Notes: generated by a model from the sequence alone, not told the origin. A stretch of DNA of 64,000 bases from Priestia koreensis (GCF_001274935.1 NZ_LILC01000002.1:757715-821714); one strand, 5' to 3'. Positions 43,897-53,486 are shown, numbered from the stretch's first letter. Made by a program: numbers and translations.

Positions 43897-45648
43897 ATGA
43901 AAAAAATTATGAATCAGCCTGAAAATCTTATTTTAGAAATGTGTAACGGATTCGTTATGGCACACCCTGAACTTCAATTGTTAAAAAAATACAAAGTTAT
44001 TAAAAAGCGAGATGTAAACGTAGAAAAGGTAAGCCTTATTAGCGGAGGTGGCAGTGGGCACGAGCCGGCACACGCGGGATTTGTTGGGAAAGGGATGCTT
44101 GATGCAGCCATTTGCGGAGATGTTTTTGCCTCACCGTCTCAAATTCAGGTATATCAAGGCATCAAATCTGTTGCGAGTGATCAAGGCGTATTAATGATTA
44201 TTAAAAACTACAGCGGAGATATGATGAACTTTAAAAACGGAGCTGCGCTTGCAGAGGAAGACGGAATTAAAGTGGATTATGTTCGGGTGACGGATGATAT
44301 CGCGGTGGAGGACAGCTTGTACTCTGTTGGACGTCGCGGTGTTGCGGGAACGGTATTTGTACATAAAATTGCTGGAGCAGCGGCGGAAGAAGGCCGTGAT
44401 CTAGAAGGCGTAAAAGCAGCGGCCGAGAAAGCAGCCGCAAACGTCCGTAGTATCGGTGTAGCATTAACGTCTTGTACGGTTCCGGCAAAAGGAACACCGA
44501 CATTTTCACTAGCCGACAATGAAATCGAATATGGCGTTGGTATTCACGGAGAGCCTGGAATAAAAAGAGACGTTATGATGACCGCAGATGAGCTAGCATC
44601 GCGTATGACAAGTGACTTGTTAAAGGAATTAGATTGCACAAGCGGTGAAGATGTTGCGGTATTGGTCAATGGATTCGGCGGAACGCCTCTTCAAGAGCTC
44701 TATGTGTTGAATCATTCGCTTCAGCGTGAGTTGAAAAATCAAAACGTAACGGTGCATCGTACGTTTGTTGGAAACTACATGACGAGTATTGATATGGCAG
44801 GTGCTTCTGTCACACTCATGAAGCTAGATGATGACTTGAAGCAATTGTTATCAAAAGAATCGAGTACCCCTGCTTTTCGAGTAGACGGCCCTGTTGAACA
44901 AGTAGAATATCATGATCTTTTAGAAGAAGACGAGCCCAAAATCGTATCTTTTACAGCAGAGACTAGTGAGGAGCACGCCCATGTGCGTGGTGATAAGCTT
45001 TCACTAAACAACATGATATATCTCGTTGATAAAATGAGTGAAGTCATTATCGAAAATGAAGTTCCGTTTTGTGAGTTAGATTCGCATGCTGGAGACGGCG
45101 ATTTTGGAATGAGCGTTGCGAAAGGATTTAAACAGCTGAAAAGAGAATGGCAGGATATTATCGAGCAAGAATCCCTTACGATTGGTTCATTTTTAGATGC
45201 AAGTTCAATGGTTATTATGGAACATTGCGGAGGAGCATCCGGTCCAATCTGGGGATCTGCGTTTCGTGCAGCTGGAAAAGCAACAGAAGGAAAAACAGAA
45301 TTATCGGTAGCAGAATTTGCGGACATGCTACAGGAAGCGGTAAAAGGTATTCAAACGACAGGTGAGCGTTCCTTTGGAAGAGGTGCCGTTGTAGGCGATA
45401 AAACGTTGATTGATGCACTCGTTCCGTGTGCAGATACGTGGAGTGAGAGTGCAAAAAATGACGTTTCGTTCAAAGAAGCTTTTGAGAACGGTGCAAAAGC
45501 AGCGGTTGAAGGCGCAGAAAAAACAAAAGACATCGTAGCTCGCATGGGACGAGCTGGAGCCGTTGGGGAAAGAAGCCTTGGGTATCCAGATGCAGGTGCT
45601 TACGGTCTAGGCGTGATTTTCACAGAATTAGCACGTTCTCTAAAATAA
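43897..45648 (+). CDS. dihydroxyacetone kinase, fused DhaK-DhaL
   Basis: A 583-residue ATP-type dihydroxyacetone kinase. The DhaK half (1-330) has VSLISGGGSGHEPAHAGFVG and NYSGDMMNFKNGA, with the substrate-binding His in YGVGIHGEPGIKR. The DhaL half (about 360-583) has FCELDSHAGDGDFGMSVAKG (Asp residues that hold Mg-ADP/ATP) and GGASGPIWGSAFRAAG. It phosphorylates dihydroxyacetone (or glyceraldehyde) to the triose phosphate. The single-chain form uses ATP directly, unlike PTS-dependent DhaKLM. GGAGG precedes ATG 43897. It is monocistronic. Confidence 0.92.
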   Translation: MKKIMNQPENLILEMCNGFVMAHPELQLLKKYKVIKKRDVNVEKVSLISGGGSGHEPAHAGFVGKGMLDAAICGDVFASPSQIQVYQGIKSVASDQGVLMIIKNYSGDMMNFKNGAALAEEDGIKVDYVRVTDDIAVEDSLYSVGRRGVAGTVFVHKIAGAAAEEGRDLEGVKAAAEKAAANVRSIGVALTSCTVPAKGTPTFSLADNEIEYGVGIHGEPGIKRDVMMTADELASRMTSDLLKELDCTSGEDVAVLVNGFGGTPLQELYVLNHSLQRELKNQNVTVHRTFVGNYMTSIDMAGASVTLMKLDDDLKQLLSKESSTPAFRVDGPVEQVEYHDLLEEDEPKIVSFTAETSEEHAHVRGDKLSLNNMIYLVDKMSEVIIENEVPFCELDSHAGDGDFGMSVAKGFKQLKREWQDIIEQESLTIGSFLDASSMVIMEHCGGASGPIWGSAFRAAGKATEGKTELSVAEFADMLQEAVKGIQTTGERSFGRGAVVGDKTLIDALVPCADTWSESAKNDVSFKEAFENGAKAAVEGAEKTKDIVARMGRAGAVGERSLGYPDAGAYGLGVIFTELARSLK

Positions 45649-45737
45649 TAAAATTTTGTCAAACGATGAGAAGGGAACCGAACACTTGATCGCGAATATA
45701 TGAATCGAAAGCATATATTAAAAAAAGAGGTGCCTGT

Positions 45738-46163
45738 ATGATCGTCGGAATGAATCCATATCTTGTGTTAAATGGCAACGGCCAACAAGCAGTAAAGTTT
45801 TACGAAGACGTGTTAGGAGCGAAAGTGGAAAGTGTTCAGACATTTGGTGACATGCCTGCTCATCCTGATCACCCTGTACCGGATGAGGCGAAAGACCGCG
45901 TCTTGCACGCACATTTAAAAGTAGCAAACGCAGATTTGATGATTTCGGATACGTTTCCTGGACAGCCTTATGATGCAGGTTCACACGTAAATTTAAGCAT
46001 TGGAACGAATGATCCAGAAACGACGAAAGTGATTTTCGACAAGCTCAGTGAAAATGGTCACGTCATCATGCCGCTTCAAGAAACGTTTTGGAGCCCTCTA
46101 TATGGACAAGTAAAAGATCAATTTGACGTTAGCTGGCAAATATCAACGAATATCGAACAATAA
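45738..46163 (+). CDS. VOC-family protein, PhnB/YjdN-like
   Basis: A 141-residue PhnB-type VOC protein. NPYLVLNGNGQQAVKFYEDV, LGAKVESVQTFGDMPAHPDH and DRVLHAHLKVANADLMISDT are the characteristic blocks, and the C-terminus WSPLYGQVKDQFDVSWQIS is diagnostic of the group. These proteins are not proven enzymes; some are annotated as phosphonate-related by neighbourhood only. AGAGGTGCCTGT precedes ATG 45738. Confidence 0.85.
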   Translation: MIVGMNPYLVLNGNGQQAVKFYEDVLGAKVESVQTFGDMPAHPDHPVPDEAKDRVLHAHLKVANADLMISDTFPGQPYDAGSHVNLSIGTNDPETTKVIFDKLSENGHVIMPLQETFWSPLYGQVKDQFDVSWQISTNIEQ

Positions 46164-46166
46164 ATA

Positions 46167-46195
46167 AAAGCCCTCGCATCTGTGCGAGGGCTTTT
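46167..46195 (+). terminator. Rho-independent terminator
   Basis: AAAAGCCCTCGCA / TGCGAGGGCTTTT with a three-base loop. Confidence 0.85.
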
Positions 46196-46331
46196 GCTAT
46201 GTGTTGCTAGAGCGTTTTTAACGAAAGAAAAAAGTGACCATAAGCAACTTTCCACACAACTTGTATAATCTTTCTTTTAAATGCCACTCTAAAAAGAAGA
46301 AATGTTTGTAGTGGAAGATAGGTGATTACAT

Positions 46332-47732
46332 ATGGAGTCAAGCTGGGTTTCAATCATTCCGTTTCTGGTCGTCATTCCAGTCGCGATTATAACGAAGCAG
46401 GTACTTCCAGGTCTTTTACTAGGGTTACTTGTTGGGTCTTACTTGCATGCACCATCACTCGTAGGTGGTATGCATGCGATGGTGCACTATATTGTAAAAG
46501 CACTCATTGATAAAAGCAACATTGAAATTGTGGTGTTTCTTTACATGTTTTCGGGCTTAATTGGCATGATCAAAACAACAGGAGGAATTAAAGGCTTTGT
46601 CGAAACCGCCGCAGAGCGCATCAATACGAGACGAGAGGCAATTATTCTGACATACGTTTCAACGATCGGAACGTTCAGCGCTCCAACCTTTCGTTTTGTC
46701 ACGATTGCTCCCATTATGAGAGCACTACTAAAAGAAGTGAAAATGACAACAAAAGAGCTTGGATTTATTATTGAAACGACCGCGACGCCAATTATCGTAT
46801 TGATTCCTGTTGCAACAGCGTTCGTCGGATATATGGTATCGATTATTCAAATGGCTACCCAAAACCAAGGCATTACTTCTGATCCTTATACGCTCTTTTT
46901 GAAAAGTATTCCGTATAACTTTTTTGCCTTTGTTATTATTCTGTTAGGCGTTTATTTAAGCTTTTTTCATCATTCTTCCTCTAATGCTCCAACAGGAGAA
47001 GAAAATGTAGAAGATGATGATTGGCATAACTGTCATCCTTCTGTTTCAAAGGACCTGCCTTCAAAGCCGTGGAACCTGCTAATCCCGCTCATGTTGGTTA
47101 TCGTCCTTACACTTGTTCTTACGTGGTGGAGCGGTCATCAAAAGGCAAATAGCTTTTTGCAATCATTCATTCAAGCGGATGTGTTGGAGGCGATGGTCGT
47201 ATCCTTAATGTTTACGGTGCTCGTGACGATCATTTTGTTTATCGTTCAAAAGTTTCCGCTTCAGGACATTATGAACAGCTTTGTTTCAGGTGGAAATGAT
47301 CTGATGTCCGTTATTGTTCTCCTATCAGTTGTTTGGGGACTATCGTCTGTTGCCGATGATTTAGGTTTTTCAAGCTTCGTTACGGCTCATACGAACTGGA
47401 TTCCTGCTATGTTCGTGACCCCGCTTATGTTTGTCTTTGGAGCTGCCATCTCTTATTTTATTGGCTCTGCGTGGGGTACATGGGGAATATTAATGCCGCT
47501 TGGAATTTCTATTGCGACTCACGCAGGCGTATCGCTTCCATTAATTATCGGTGCTGTATTTGCGAGTGGTTCATTCGGCGCTTTTGCATCTCCACTCAGC
47601 GATGATACCAACACCATTGCTAAAATTTTAAATCTATCGGTTATTGATTATGCAAGATATAAGCTAAAGCCAGCGCTTATTGCAGCGGGTATTACAACCG
47701 TCTTGTATGGAATTACCACTTTTTTCTTTTGA
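46332..47732 (+). CDS. nhaC: NhaC-family Na+/H+ antiporter
   Basis: A 466-residue polytopic protein with 11-12 membrane segments. TKQVLPGLLLGLLVGSYLH at the start, TVGTFSAPTFR-type loop (STIGTFSAPTFRFVTIAP), the GSAWGTWGILMPLG and ASGSFGAFASPLSDDTNTIA motifs are those of NhaC antiporters, where the Asp-Asp-Thr segment lies in the ion path. A charged cytoplasmic loop (GEENVEDDDWHN) precedes segment six. It would exchange Na+ or an organic ion pair for H+ at the membrane. AGGTGATTACAT before ATG 46332. Confidence 0.86.
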   Translation: MESSWVSIIPFLVVIPVAIITKQVLPGLLLGLLVGSYLHAPSLVGGMHAMVHYIVKALIDKSNIEIVVFLYMFSGLIGMIKTTGGIKGFVETAAERINTRREAIILTYVSTIGTFSAPTFRFVTIAPIMRALLKEVKMTTKELGFIIETTATPIIVLIPVATAFVGYMVSIIQMATQNQGITSDPYTLFLKSIPYNFFAFVIILLGVYLSFFHHSSSNAPTGEENVEDDDWHNCHPSVSKDLPSKPWNLLIPLMLVIVLTLVLTWWSGHQKANSFLQSFIQADVLEAMVVSLMFTVLVTIILFIVQKFPLQDIMNSFVSGGNDLMSVIVLLSVVWGLSSVADDLGFSSFVTAHTNWIPAMFVTPLMFVFGAAISYFIGSAWGTWGILMPLGISIATHAGVSLPLIIGAVFASGSFGAFASPLSDDTNTIAKILNLSVIDYARYKLKPALIAAGITTVLYGITTFFF

Positions 47733-47823
47733 TCATTAATAAATAAGCTGTTTTTCTAGGCGATGTAGCTTATAATGAAAGCATGAGGTTTTATGATCGC
47801 AGCAAAAAGGAGTGAAAAGACAA

Positions 47824-47997
47824 ATGGATGAGAAAGTTCCGGTTCACTTCCCTAAAGAAATGCTTCGCGAAATGGAACGATTACTTCAAGATGGCGAAAC
47901 GTTAGAGAAATTTTTTGAACAAGCACTGAACGAGTATATGGTTAGTCGAAAGCCAATCAATTTAACTCAATACAAAAAGCAAAAAGAAAGCAAGTAG
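47824..47997 (+). CDS. small ribbon-helix-helix-like protein
   Basis: A 57-residue protein (MDEKVPVHFPKEMLREMERL, then LQDGETLEKFFEQALNEYMV) with AAGGAG 13 bases before ATG 47824. The pattern of a short beta strand (KVPVHFP), two amphipathic helices and a basic tail matches a ribbon-helix-helix DNA-binding protein or an antitoxin without its toxin. It stands alone and ends at a good terminator. The GTG at 47812 is too close to the ribosome binding site. Confidence 0.7.
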   Translation: MDEKVPVHFPKEMLREMERLLQDGETLEKFFEQALNEYMVSRKPINLTQYKKQKESK

Positions 47998-48024
47998 CAC
48001 TCAGCCAATGAGTGCTACTTTTTT
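47993..48024 (+). terminator. Rho-independent terminator
   Basis: AAGTAGCACTCA / TGAGTGCTACTT with a five-base loop and T run. Confidence 0.85.
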
Positions 48025-48079
48025 ATTGTTTTTCGAAAGTATGTTTTAATGATGACAAGAAAGAAAAGAGGAGGATCTT

Positions 48080-48883
48080 ATGACGAACAAAATTGTCGAT
48101 TTGTCGCATCATCAGGGGGATATTGATTTCGAGCAAGCAAGTAAAGAAATTGATTTAGCCATTATTCGCGTACAGTATGGCTCTACTTCAATTGATCGTC
48201 AATATAAGCAATATGTACAAGGGTGTAAGAGATATCGCATTCCTTTTGGCCACTATGCGTATGCACGTTTTGTAAGCATTCGTGATGCGAGGAAAGAAGC
48301 AACGGATTTTTTACATCGCGTAGATCCAGATGCAAAATTTTTAGCGGTGGACGTAGAAGAAGTAACCGTTAAGCGATATGAGGACCTCATTCCTGCGACA
48401 CAAGAGTTCATTGAGGTTTGTCGTCAGGCAGGTTGGAAAGTAGGCTTATATACCGGTCACTATTTTTATCATCAGCACCATATGCACAAGATAGATGCTG
48501 ATTTTCTATGGATTCCTAGGTATTCAACAGAAGACAAAGGTCATGTGCATCATGCACGTCCTGATATGCATTGCCATCTTTGGCAGTACTCACAGCGTGG
48601 AAAAGTAGCGGGGATTAAAGGGCATGTCGATTTGAATACGATACATAGCGAACGCGGTTTGGACTGGTTTTGTGGAGCACAAGAGGAGCAGCTACGAACA
48701 CAAGGAGAGAGGAAAATGAACTTAACGGATAGTCAGTGGAAAGAAATGGCGAGAACATATGAAAAAGCATATAAAAAAGGCATTCTGTCTAGTATGGAAT
48801 GGGCACAAAAAGCTCTTTCGAAAGAGCTTACAGTCGATGAAGCCATTTTTCTTCAAACGATTTTGATTGGTCGTACGCTTTGA
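48080..48883 (+). CDS. glycoside hydrolase family 25 muramidase
   Basis: A 267-residue GH25 (Chalaropsis-type) lysozyme that cleaves the MurNAc-GlcNAc bond. IVDLSHHQGDIDFEQASKE holds the first catalytic-site Asp, FGHYAYARFVSIRDARKEAT the beta strand 3 region, and FLAVDVEEVTVKRYE the catalytic Asp/Glu pair; LWQYSQRGKVAGIKGHVDLN is the typical end of the barrel. A C-terminal extension from about residue 210 (helical, two-helix module) could bind the wall. There is no signal peptide, so it is released by lysis or a holin, as in phage lysins. GAGGAGG precedes ATG 48080. Confidence 0.9.
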   Translation: MTNKIVDLSHHQGDIDFEQASKEIDLAIIRVQYGSTSIDRQYKQYVQGCKRYRIPFGHYAYARFVSIRDARKEATDFLHRVDPDAKFLAVDVEEVTVKRYEDLIPATQEFIEVCRQAGWKVGLYTGHYFYHQHHMHKIDADFLWIPRYSTEDKGHVHHARPDMHCHLWQYSQRGKVAGIKGHVDLNTIHSERGLDWFCGAQEEQLRTQGERKMNLTDSQWKEMARTYEKAYKKGILSSMEWAQKALSKELTVDEAIFLQTILIGRTL

Positions 48884-48955
48884 AGAGTAAAATGAGCAAA
48901 TGAAATAACCATTCTGTCTAACTAGGCATATAGTATAGGCAGAGGGTGTGAAGGG

Positions 48956-49393
48956 ATGATTGAAAGTCAAGCAGAGGAATTGGAAAAACTTCGCTTCTTT
49001 CAACGAGAAGTGGATCTGATTATCGCAGCATTATTATTAACAGGGCAGTTGACGATGTCACGAGTAATTATTGAGCCTGGTGGCTTTAGTCTCACCGTAA
49101 GTGGCCCTATTATTGGGCGAGTGCGGTTAGAAGGGAAATATGGAAATAAACTAGGGAGTGCTGTACTAGATGGCATCGATATTGTCCTGGCGATCTTACT
49201 CTTAAAAGATGATATAGGATTTACAGGTTTATTTATTGCCCCTGGTGGTTTTAGTTTTAATTTAGGCGGCCCTATTTTTGGAGGGGAGCGCCCCGTTGTG
49301 CTTATTCCAAATTATTGCCGTGTTTTTGATGAATTTAAGCAAATTGTTTCAAATCATTTTCATGTGGACGCGATGTTGTTAAAAAATTTGTAA
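48956..49393 (+). CDS. hypothetical protein with two internal repeats
   Basis: A 145-residue protein I do not recognise. Two halves repeat: RVIIEPGGFSLTVSGPIIGR (about residues 36-55) and LFIAPGGFSFNLGGPIFGGE (about 92-111), each preceded by a hydrophobic stretch (VDLIIAALLLTGQLTM and IDIVLAILLLKDDIGF). The P-G-G-F-S-x-x-x-x-G-P-I motif resembles the repeated units of some spore coat or exosporium proteins, but this is a guess. GTGAAGGG precedes ATG 48956. It lies just ahead of a small membrane gene. Confidence 0.72.
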   Translation: MIESQAEELEKLRFFQREVDLIIAALLLTGQLTMSRVIIEPGGFSLTVSGPIIGRVRLEGKYGNKLGSAVLDGIDIVLAILLLKDDIGFTGLFIAPGGFSFNLGGPIFGGERPVVLIPNYCRVFDEFKQIVSNHFHVDAMLLKNL

Positions 49394-49407
49394 AAGGGTG
49401 ATAAGAA

Positions 49408-49530
49408 ATGGCATTAACAGATCTTCCAACAGTTAAAACACCGCCTGGAAGTGCTTTTTTAATCGCGCTACCAATTATTGTGTTTGTTTTTTTCTTCACT
49501 CAATTTAAGTCAGCTGATGTGGCGAGTTGA
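49408..49530 (+). CDS. small membrane protein (40 residues)
   Basis: An open frame of 40 residues (MALTDLPTVKTPPGSAFLIA, then LPIIVFVFFFTQFKSADVAS) with AAAGGGTGAT eight bases before ATG 49408. One transmembrane helix covers residues 15-32. It lies 14 bases after the repeat-containing gene, so the two are probably one operon. Function unknown. Confidence 0.6.
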   Translation: MALTDLPTVKTPPGSAFLIALPIIVFVFFFTQFKSADVAS

Positions 49531-49558
49531 AAGTAATAACCACATTATTGCTTCATAA

Positions 49559-49597
49559 AATGGTAGGAGGGATCTTCGTATCCCCCCTACCATTTTT
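49559..49597 (+). terminator. Rho-independent terminator
   Basis: AATGGTAGG / CCTACCATT arms, with GGAT/ATCC above a TTCG-containing loop and a T run. Confidence 0.85.
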
Positions 49598-49615
49598 GTA
49601 TGAGGAGAGAGTAAA

Positions 49616-50557
49616 TTGCGGCAAAGAGATCAATTGTTTCAACGGATTTGTACCTCCCAAACACAAGATGTTTTAGCGACGATCGTGAACGTTGAAGGAT
49701 CGGCATATGTTCGAGAAGGTTCTATGCTACTTATTCAGGAAAATGGTGAACGCTTTGGGATGATTAGCGGTGGCTGCTTAGAAGAGGATGTGGTAATGCA
49801 AGCGGAGGAAGTTCGTCGTCAACAGAAAGCTATAATCTGTACATATAATATGCGTGAAAATGAAGATCCCATATGGGGAGAAGAGGTAGGGTGCGGCGGA
49901 GTCATTTCCATTCTAATAGAGCCTGTGACTGAACAGTTGAAGGATAGTCTTTTAAACGTTCAGCATTGGTTGCGAAAGAGACAAACGGTTGTACACGTTA
50001 AAAATTGGTGTCCGAATGAAAAGTTGGTAGAGAATTTTTTTTCGCCTCGTGTAGATCAGCTTGAAAATAGAATTGAACTTGGAAAAGACGTCTATAAAAT
50101 GATCATTCGTCCAACCCCACACCTTATTATTTTTGGTGCTGGTCAAGATGTGCAACCTCTTGTTTCATTTGCGGCAGATATGGGTTTTTACGTGACGGTA
50201 TGTGACTGGAGAGAGGGTTTTATAAAACGTGAGCAATTTCTGAAAGCTGATTATTTGTTTGGTCAACATCTACCGTCTTTACTAAAAGAAACGATGTTTC
50301 AGTCTTATGATTTTTCGATCATTATGACCCACAATTTTCAAAGGGATCAAGAAATTTTGCAACATCTTCTTCAACAGGCCCTTCCTTATATTGGTGTTCT
50401 AGGAACAAAAAAGCGTACGCAACGCTTAATTAACGATAATCAAATTCCAAAAAACCTTCACTTTCCAGTTGGATTACCCATCGGCGCAAAAGGTCCTGAA
50501 GAGATTGCGATTAGCATTTTGGCTGAGCTTATTCAGGAATGGAGAAAGAACGGATGA
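49616..50557 (+). CDS. pucA: XdhC/CoxI-family maturation factor (PucA-like)
   Basis: A 313-residue XdhC-family protein that inserts the sulfurated molybdenum cofactor into xanthine dehydrogenase. VLATIVNVEGSAYVREGSML is the N-terminal XdhC domain with the GGCLEEDVV Cys motif and EVGCGGVISILIEP; the C-terminal Rossmann domain runs from about 165 (HLIIFGAGQDVQPLVSFAA, VCDWREGFI, IIMTHNFQRDQEIL, PIGAKGPEEIAISILAEL). GAGGAGAG precedes TTG 49616. First gene of the puc-like cluster. Confidence 0.88.
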   Translation: MRQRDQLFQRICTSQTQDVLATIVNVEGSAYVREGSMLLIQENGERFGMISGGCLEEDVVMQAEEVRRQQKAIICTYNMRENEDPIWGEEVGCGGVISILIEPVTEQLKDSLLNVQHWLRKRQTVVHVKNWCPNEKLVENFFSPRVDQLENRIELGKDVYKMIIRPTPHLIIFGAGQDVQPLVSFAADMGFYVTVCDWREGFIKREQFLKADYLFGQHLPSLLKETMFQSYDFSIIMTHNFQRDQEILQHLLQQALPYIGVLGTKKRTQRLINDNQIPKNLHFPVGLPIGAKGPEEIAISILAELIQEWRKNG

Positions 50558-51165
50558 GGGTAGTAGGTCTTTATTTGGCAGCAGGCAATAGTACAAGACT
50601 TGGAAAAGATAAACGATTTTTGCCAATTAACAATCAGCCCTTAGCAAGTCTAGCTTTTGTTCAAGCACTTCAATCACATCTTACCGAGCTTATTGTGGTC
50701 GTAAAAAGTAACGATGATTTAAGTTGGATACCTTCAATTGCTTATGAAAAAGAATATGTTCATGAGTGGACGTTTGTTGTTGCAAAAGGAGGTCAATCTG
50801 ATTCGATAAAAGCTGGGCTTCGTCAAGCAAAACAAGCAGACGCCATTTTAATTATGTTAGCTGATCAACCGTTTGTTACGTGTCAAATGATTAATGACCG
50901 GCTAACAAAATGGTGTTGCAATCCGTCTCTAGACTACGTGGCTACTCTGTACAGATCAGTATTGCAGCCTCCGATCATTCTTTCAAACAAACTATTTCCT
51001 AAACTGTTTTTATTAACAGGAGATCAGGGGGCAAGGCTAATTTTACAGTCCCCAGTGTACAAAGGTAGCTTCATAGAAGAGAGTCAACTTATTGATGTTG
51101 ATACATTAGACGATTATAACCAACTGTTAGATGCCATGAGGCAGAAAGGAGAGAGAGAAGGATGA
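50554..51165 (+). CDS. pucB: molybdenum cofactor cytidylyltransferase-like (PucB)
   Basis: A 203-residue MocA/MobA-like nucleotidyltransferase. LYLAAGNSTRLGKDKRFLPI is the nucleotide-binding P-loop-like motif, ILIMLADQPFVTCQMINDRL the acceptor Mg site, and DQGARLILQS the C-terminal motif. It would attach CMP to molybdopterin for the dehydrogenase, like PucB. Overlaps pucA by four bases and pucD follows with a four-base overlap. The ATG 50554 start is preferred over 50539. Confidence 0.87.
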   Translation: MRVVGLYLAAGNSTRLGKDKRFLPINNQPLASLAFVQALQSHLTELIVVVKSNDDLSWIPSIAYEKEYVHEWTFVVAKGGQSDSIKAGLRQAKQADAILIMLADQPFVTCQMINDRLTKWCCNPSLDYVATLYRSVLQPPIILSNKLFPKLFLLTGDQGARLILQSPVYKGSFIEESQLIDVDTLDDYNQLLDAMRQKGEREG

Positions 51166-53486
51166 GTATACTTGGAAAAAGTGTTTTTCGAAAAGAAGCG
51201 TTTGATAAAGTGACGGGAAAAGCAAAGTATACGGCCGATGAACAAGAAATAGGAATGCTTCACGTTCAAATGCTGACGAGTCCTTATGGTCATGCGTTAA
51301 TTAAGCAGATAAATATTGAGGTAGCCAGGCGCGTACCAGGTGTGCGTGCAATTGTCACAGGTCAAGATTCAATCCCTCTTATTGGAGAAGAAATTCAAGA
51401 CCGTTATCCAGTTGCCAAAGATCGTGTGCGTTATTATGGTGAAGTAGTAGCGCTTGTTGTAGCAGATAACCCAATTATTGCGAGACATGCAGCTGATCTT
51501 ATTCAGGTTACATACGAACCACTTTCCGTTATTAATTCTCCGACAGAGGCCTTTATGAGTAATACCACGCTTCTTCATCCTCAACTGGACGCCTATAAAA
51601 AAACAGAAGGTGTATTTCCTCAGGCACATACGAACATTGCGAATAAAACAAAAATACGTAAAGGTGATCTAAACAAAGGCTGGCAGGAAAGCGAAGTGAT
51701 AATTGAAGAAACCTTTTCACTGGGCCCTTCTGATCACGCCGCAATGGAAACGAGATGTGCGACCGCTGAAATAAGACCCGATGGATCCGTTTATTTTACG
51801 ACTACTTCTCAAGCTCCCTTTATGTTAAAAAAGCTCATGAACACGTACTTTCAAATTGAAGTAGGGAAAGTAATTGTCAAAACTCCGTTAGTAGGAGGCG
51901 CATACGGGGGAAAAGCATCTGTTCAGTGGGAGATTTTAGCTTATCTTGCATCCCGTGCTGTCGGAGGTAGACGGGTTAAGATCTTGTATTCGAGAGAAGA
52001 AGATTTGACAACGGCTCCTTGTCATATAGGATTAGACGCAACTATTAAGCTTGGCTGTAAGCGAGATGGAAAGTTAATGGTTGCAGAGCTTCTTTATTTA
52101 TTTGATGGCGGGGCATATTCCGATAAAGCAACAGATTTGAGCAGGGCAGGCGCTGTCGATTGTACAGGTCCTTACCGAATCGATCACATATGGTGTGATG
52201 CCTATTGTATGTATACCAATCACCCTTATGCAGCTCCGTTTCGAGGATTTTCACATTCAGAAGTATTGTTTGCGTTTGAGAGAGCGATGGATATGCTTGC
52301 GATGAAGTTGAAAATAGACCCACTTGAGCTCCGATTAAAAAATGCGATTGCTCCTGGTGATACGACACCGACACAAGTGAAATTAAATCGAAGTAAGGTC
52401 GGTAATTTACCAGCATGTATTACCCGTTTAAAGGAGTTAATGAGCTGGGAGGACGGTTCCATTGTTCGAGTAAATGATCGAACCATTCGAGCAAAAGGGG
52501 TGAGTTGTGTTTGGAAGACGTCTACAATCGATCCAGATGCTAGCTCAGGTGTTATTTTGACGTTTAATCCAGATGGAAGCATCAATTTAATGTCAGGGGT
52601 TGTGGAGATTGGTACGGGAACGAAAACAATTCTTGCGCAGATGCTTGCTGAACGTCTACAAATGGGAATCGATCAAATTCATGTGAAGATGCCAGTCCAT
52701 ACACAAACGACACCCGAGCACTGGAAAACAGTTGCAAGCAGAGGAACGTTTATGGCAGGAAGAGCGCTAATGCGCGCAGCAGATGATGCGATTGGGCAGT
52801 TAAAAGAGATTGCCTCGATCGTATTGCGTAGTGAGACAGATGATCTCATGGTTAGTGGAGGATACGTGTTTCAAAAAGACGATCGATCCATTCGAATTGC
52901 AGTAAAAGACATTGCTTATGGATACAAGTATCCAAACGGAAATTCAATAGGGGGTCAGATTATAGCAAGAGGGCATTATATTTTGAATCATATGACGAAC
53001 ATTGATCCTGAAACAGGAAAAGGGAATCCAGGTCCTGAGTGGACAGTAGGTGCGCAAGGCGTCGAGGTTGAATTTGATACCCGAGACTACACGTATAAAG
53101 TTCTAAAGGCATTTGCTGTGATCGATATCGGCCGAGTATTAAATGAGAAGGCTGCCCTTGGTCAGGTGATGGGATCGATGAGTATGGGGCTCGCTTTTGC
53201 AGGTAGAGAAACGTTTGTGTTTGATGAATATGCGCGTATTCTTAATCCTCAGCTTCGAGCATATCGACCCATTCATTATGGGGAAAATCCTGAATACGTA
53301 GCTGATTTTGTAACTACTCCCCAAGCTGATGCCGCATACGGTGCAAGAGGCGTAGGGGAACATGCTCTTTTAGGGATGCCCGCTTCGCTTGGGAATGCAC
53401 TTACACTGGCTGCAGGTGTTGACCTAAATGAATTACCTCTTATACCTGAGTTAATTTGGCGAAAGAAAGAAGGTGGAATTCAATGA
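51162..53486 (+). CDS. pucD: xanthine dehydrogenase, molybdopterin subunit (PucD-like)
   Basis: A 774-residue molybdenum hydroxylase large subunit. KAKYTADEQEIGMLHVQMLT, GPSDHAAMETRCATAEIRPD, QAPFMLKKLMNTYFQIEVGK and GGAYGGKASVQWEILAYLAS surround the cofactor; RGTFMAGRALMRAADDAIGQ and GARGVGEHALLGMPASLGNA hold the catalytic Glu of the family. It oxidises purines such as hypoxanthine and xanthine at the Mo centre. Length and motif order are complete. The substrate is assigned from family and gene order only. Confidence 0.88.
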   Translation: MSILGKSVFRKEAFDKVTGKAKYTADEQEIGMLHVQMLTSPYGHALIKQINIEVARRVPGVRAIVTGQDSIPLIGEEIQDRYPVAKDRVRYYGEVVALVVADNPIIARHAADLIQVTYEPLSVINSPTEAFMSNTTLLHPQLDAYKKTEGVFPQAHTNIANKTKIRKGDLNKGWQESEVIIEETFSLGPSDHAAMETRCATAEIRPDGSVYFTTTSQAPFMLKKLMNTYFQIEVGKVIVKTPLVGGAYGGKASVQWEILAYLASRAVGGRRVKILYSREEDLTTAPCHIGLDATIKLGCKRDGKLMVAELLYLFDGGAYSDKATDLSRAGAVDCTGPYRIDHIWCDAYCMYTNHPYAAPFRGFSHSEVLFAFERAMDMLAMKLKIDPLELRLKNAIAPGDTTPTQVKLNRSKVGNLPACITRLKELMSWEDGSIVRVNDRTIRAKGVSCVWKTSTIDPDASSGVILTFNPDGSINLMSGVVEIGTGTKTILAQMLAERLQMGIDQIHVKMPVHTQTTPEHWKTVASRGTFMAGRALMRAADDAIGQLKEIASIVLRSETDDLMVSGGYVFQKDDRSIRIAVKDIAYGYKYPNGNSIGGQIIARGHYILNHMTNIDPETGKGNPGPEWTVGAQGVEVEFDTRDYTYKVLKAFAVIDIGRVLNEKAALGQVMGSMSMGLAFAGRETFVFDEYARILNPQLRAYRPIHYGENPEYVADFVTTPQADAAYGARGVGEHALLGMPASLGNALTLAAGVDLNELPLIPELIWRKKEGGIQ

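Noticed and set aside
48080..48883. Prophage lysis cassette
   Set aside because: The GH25 muramidase stands alone, with no holin, tail or structural phage genes around it.
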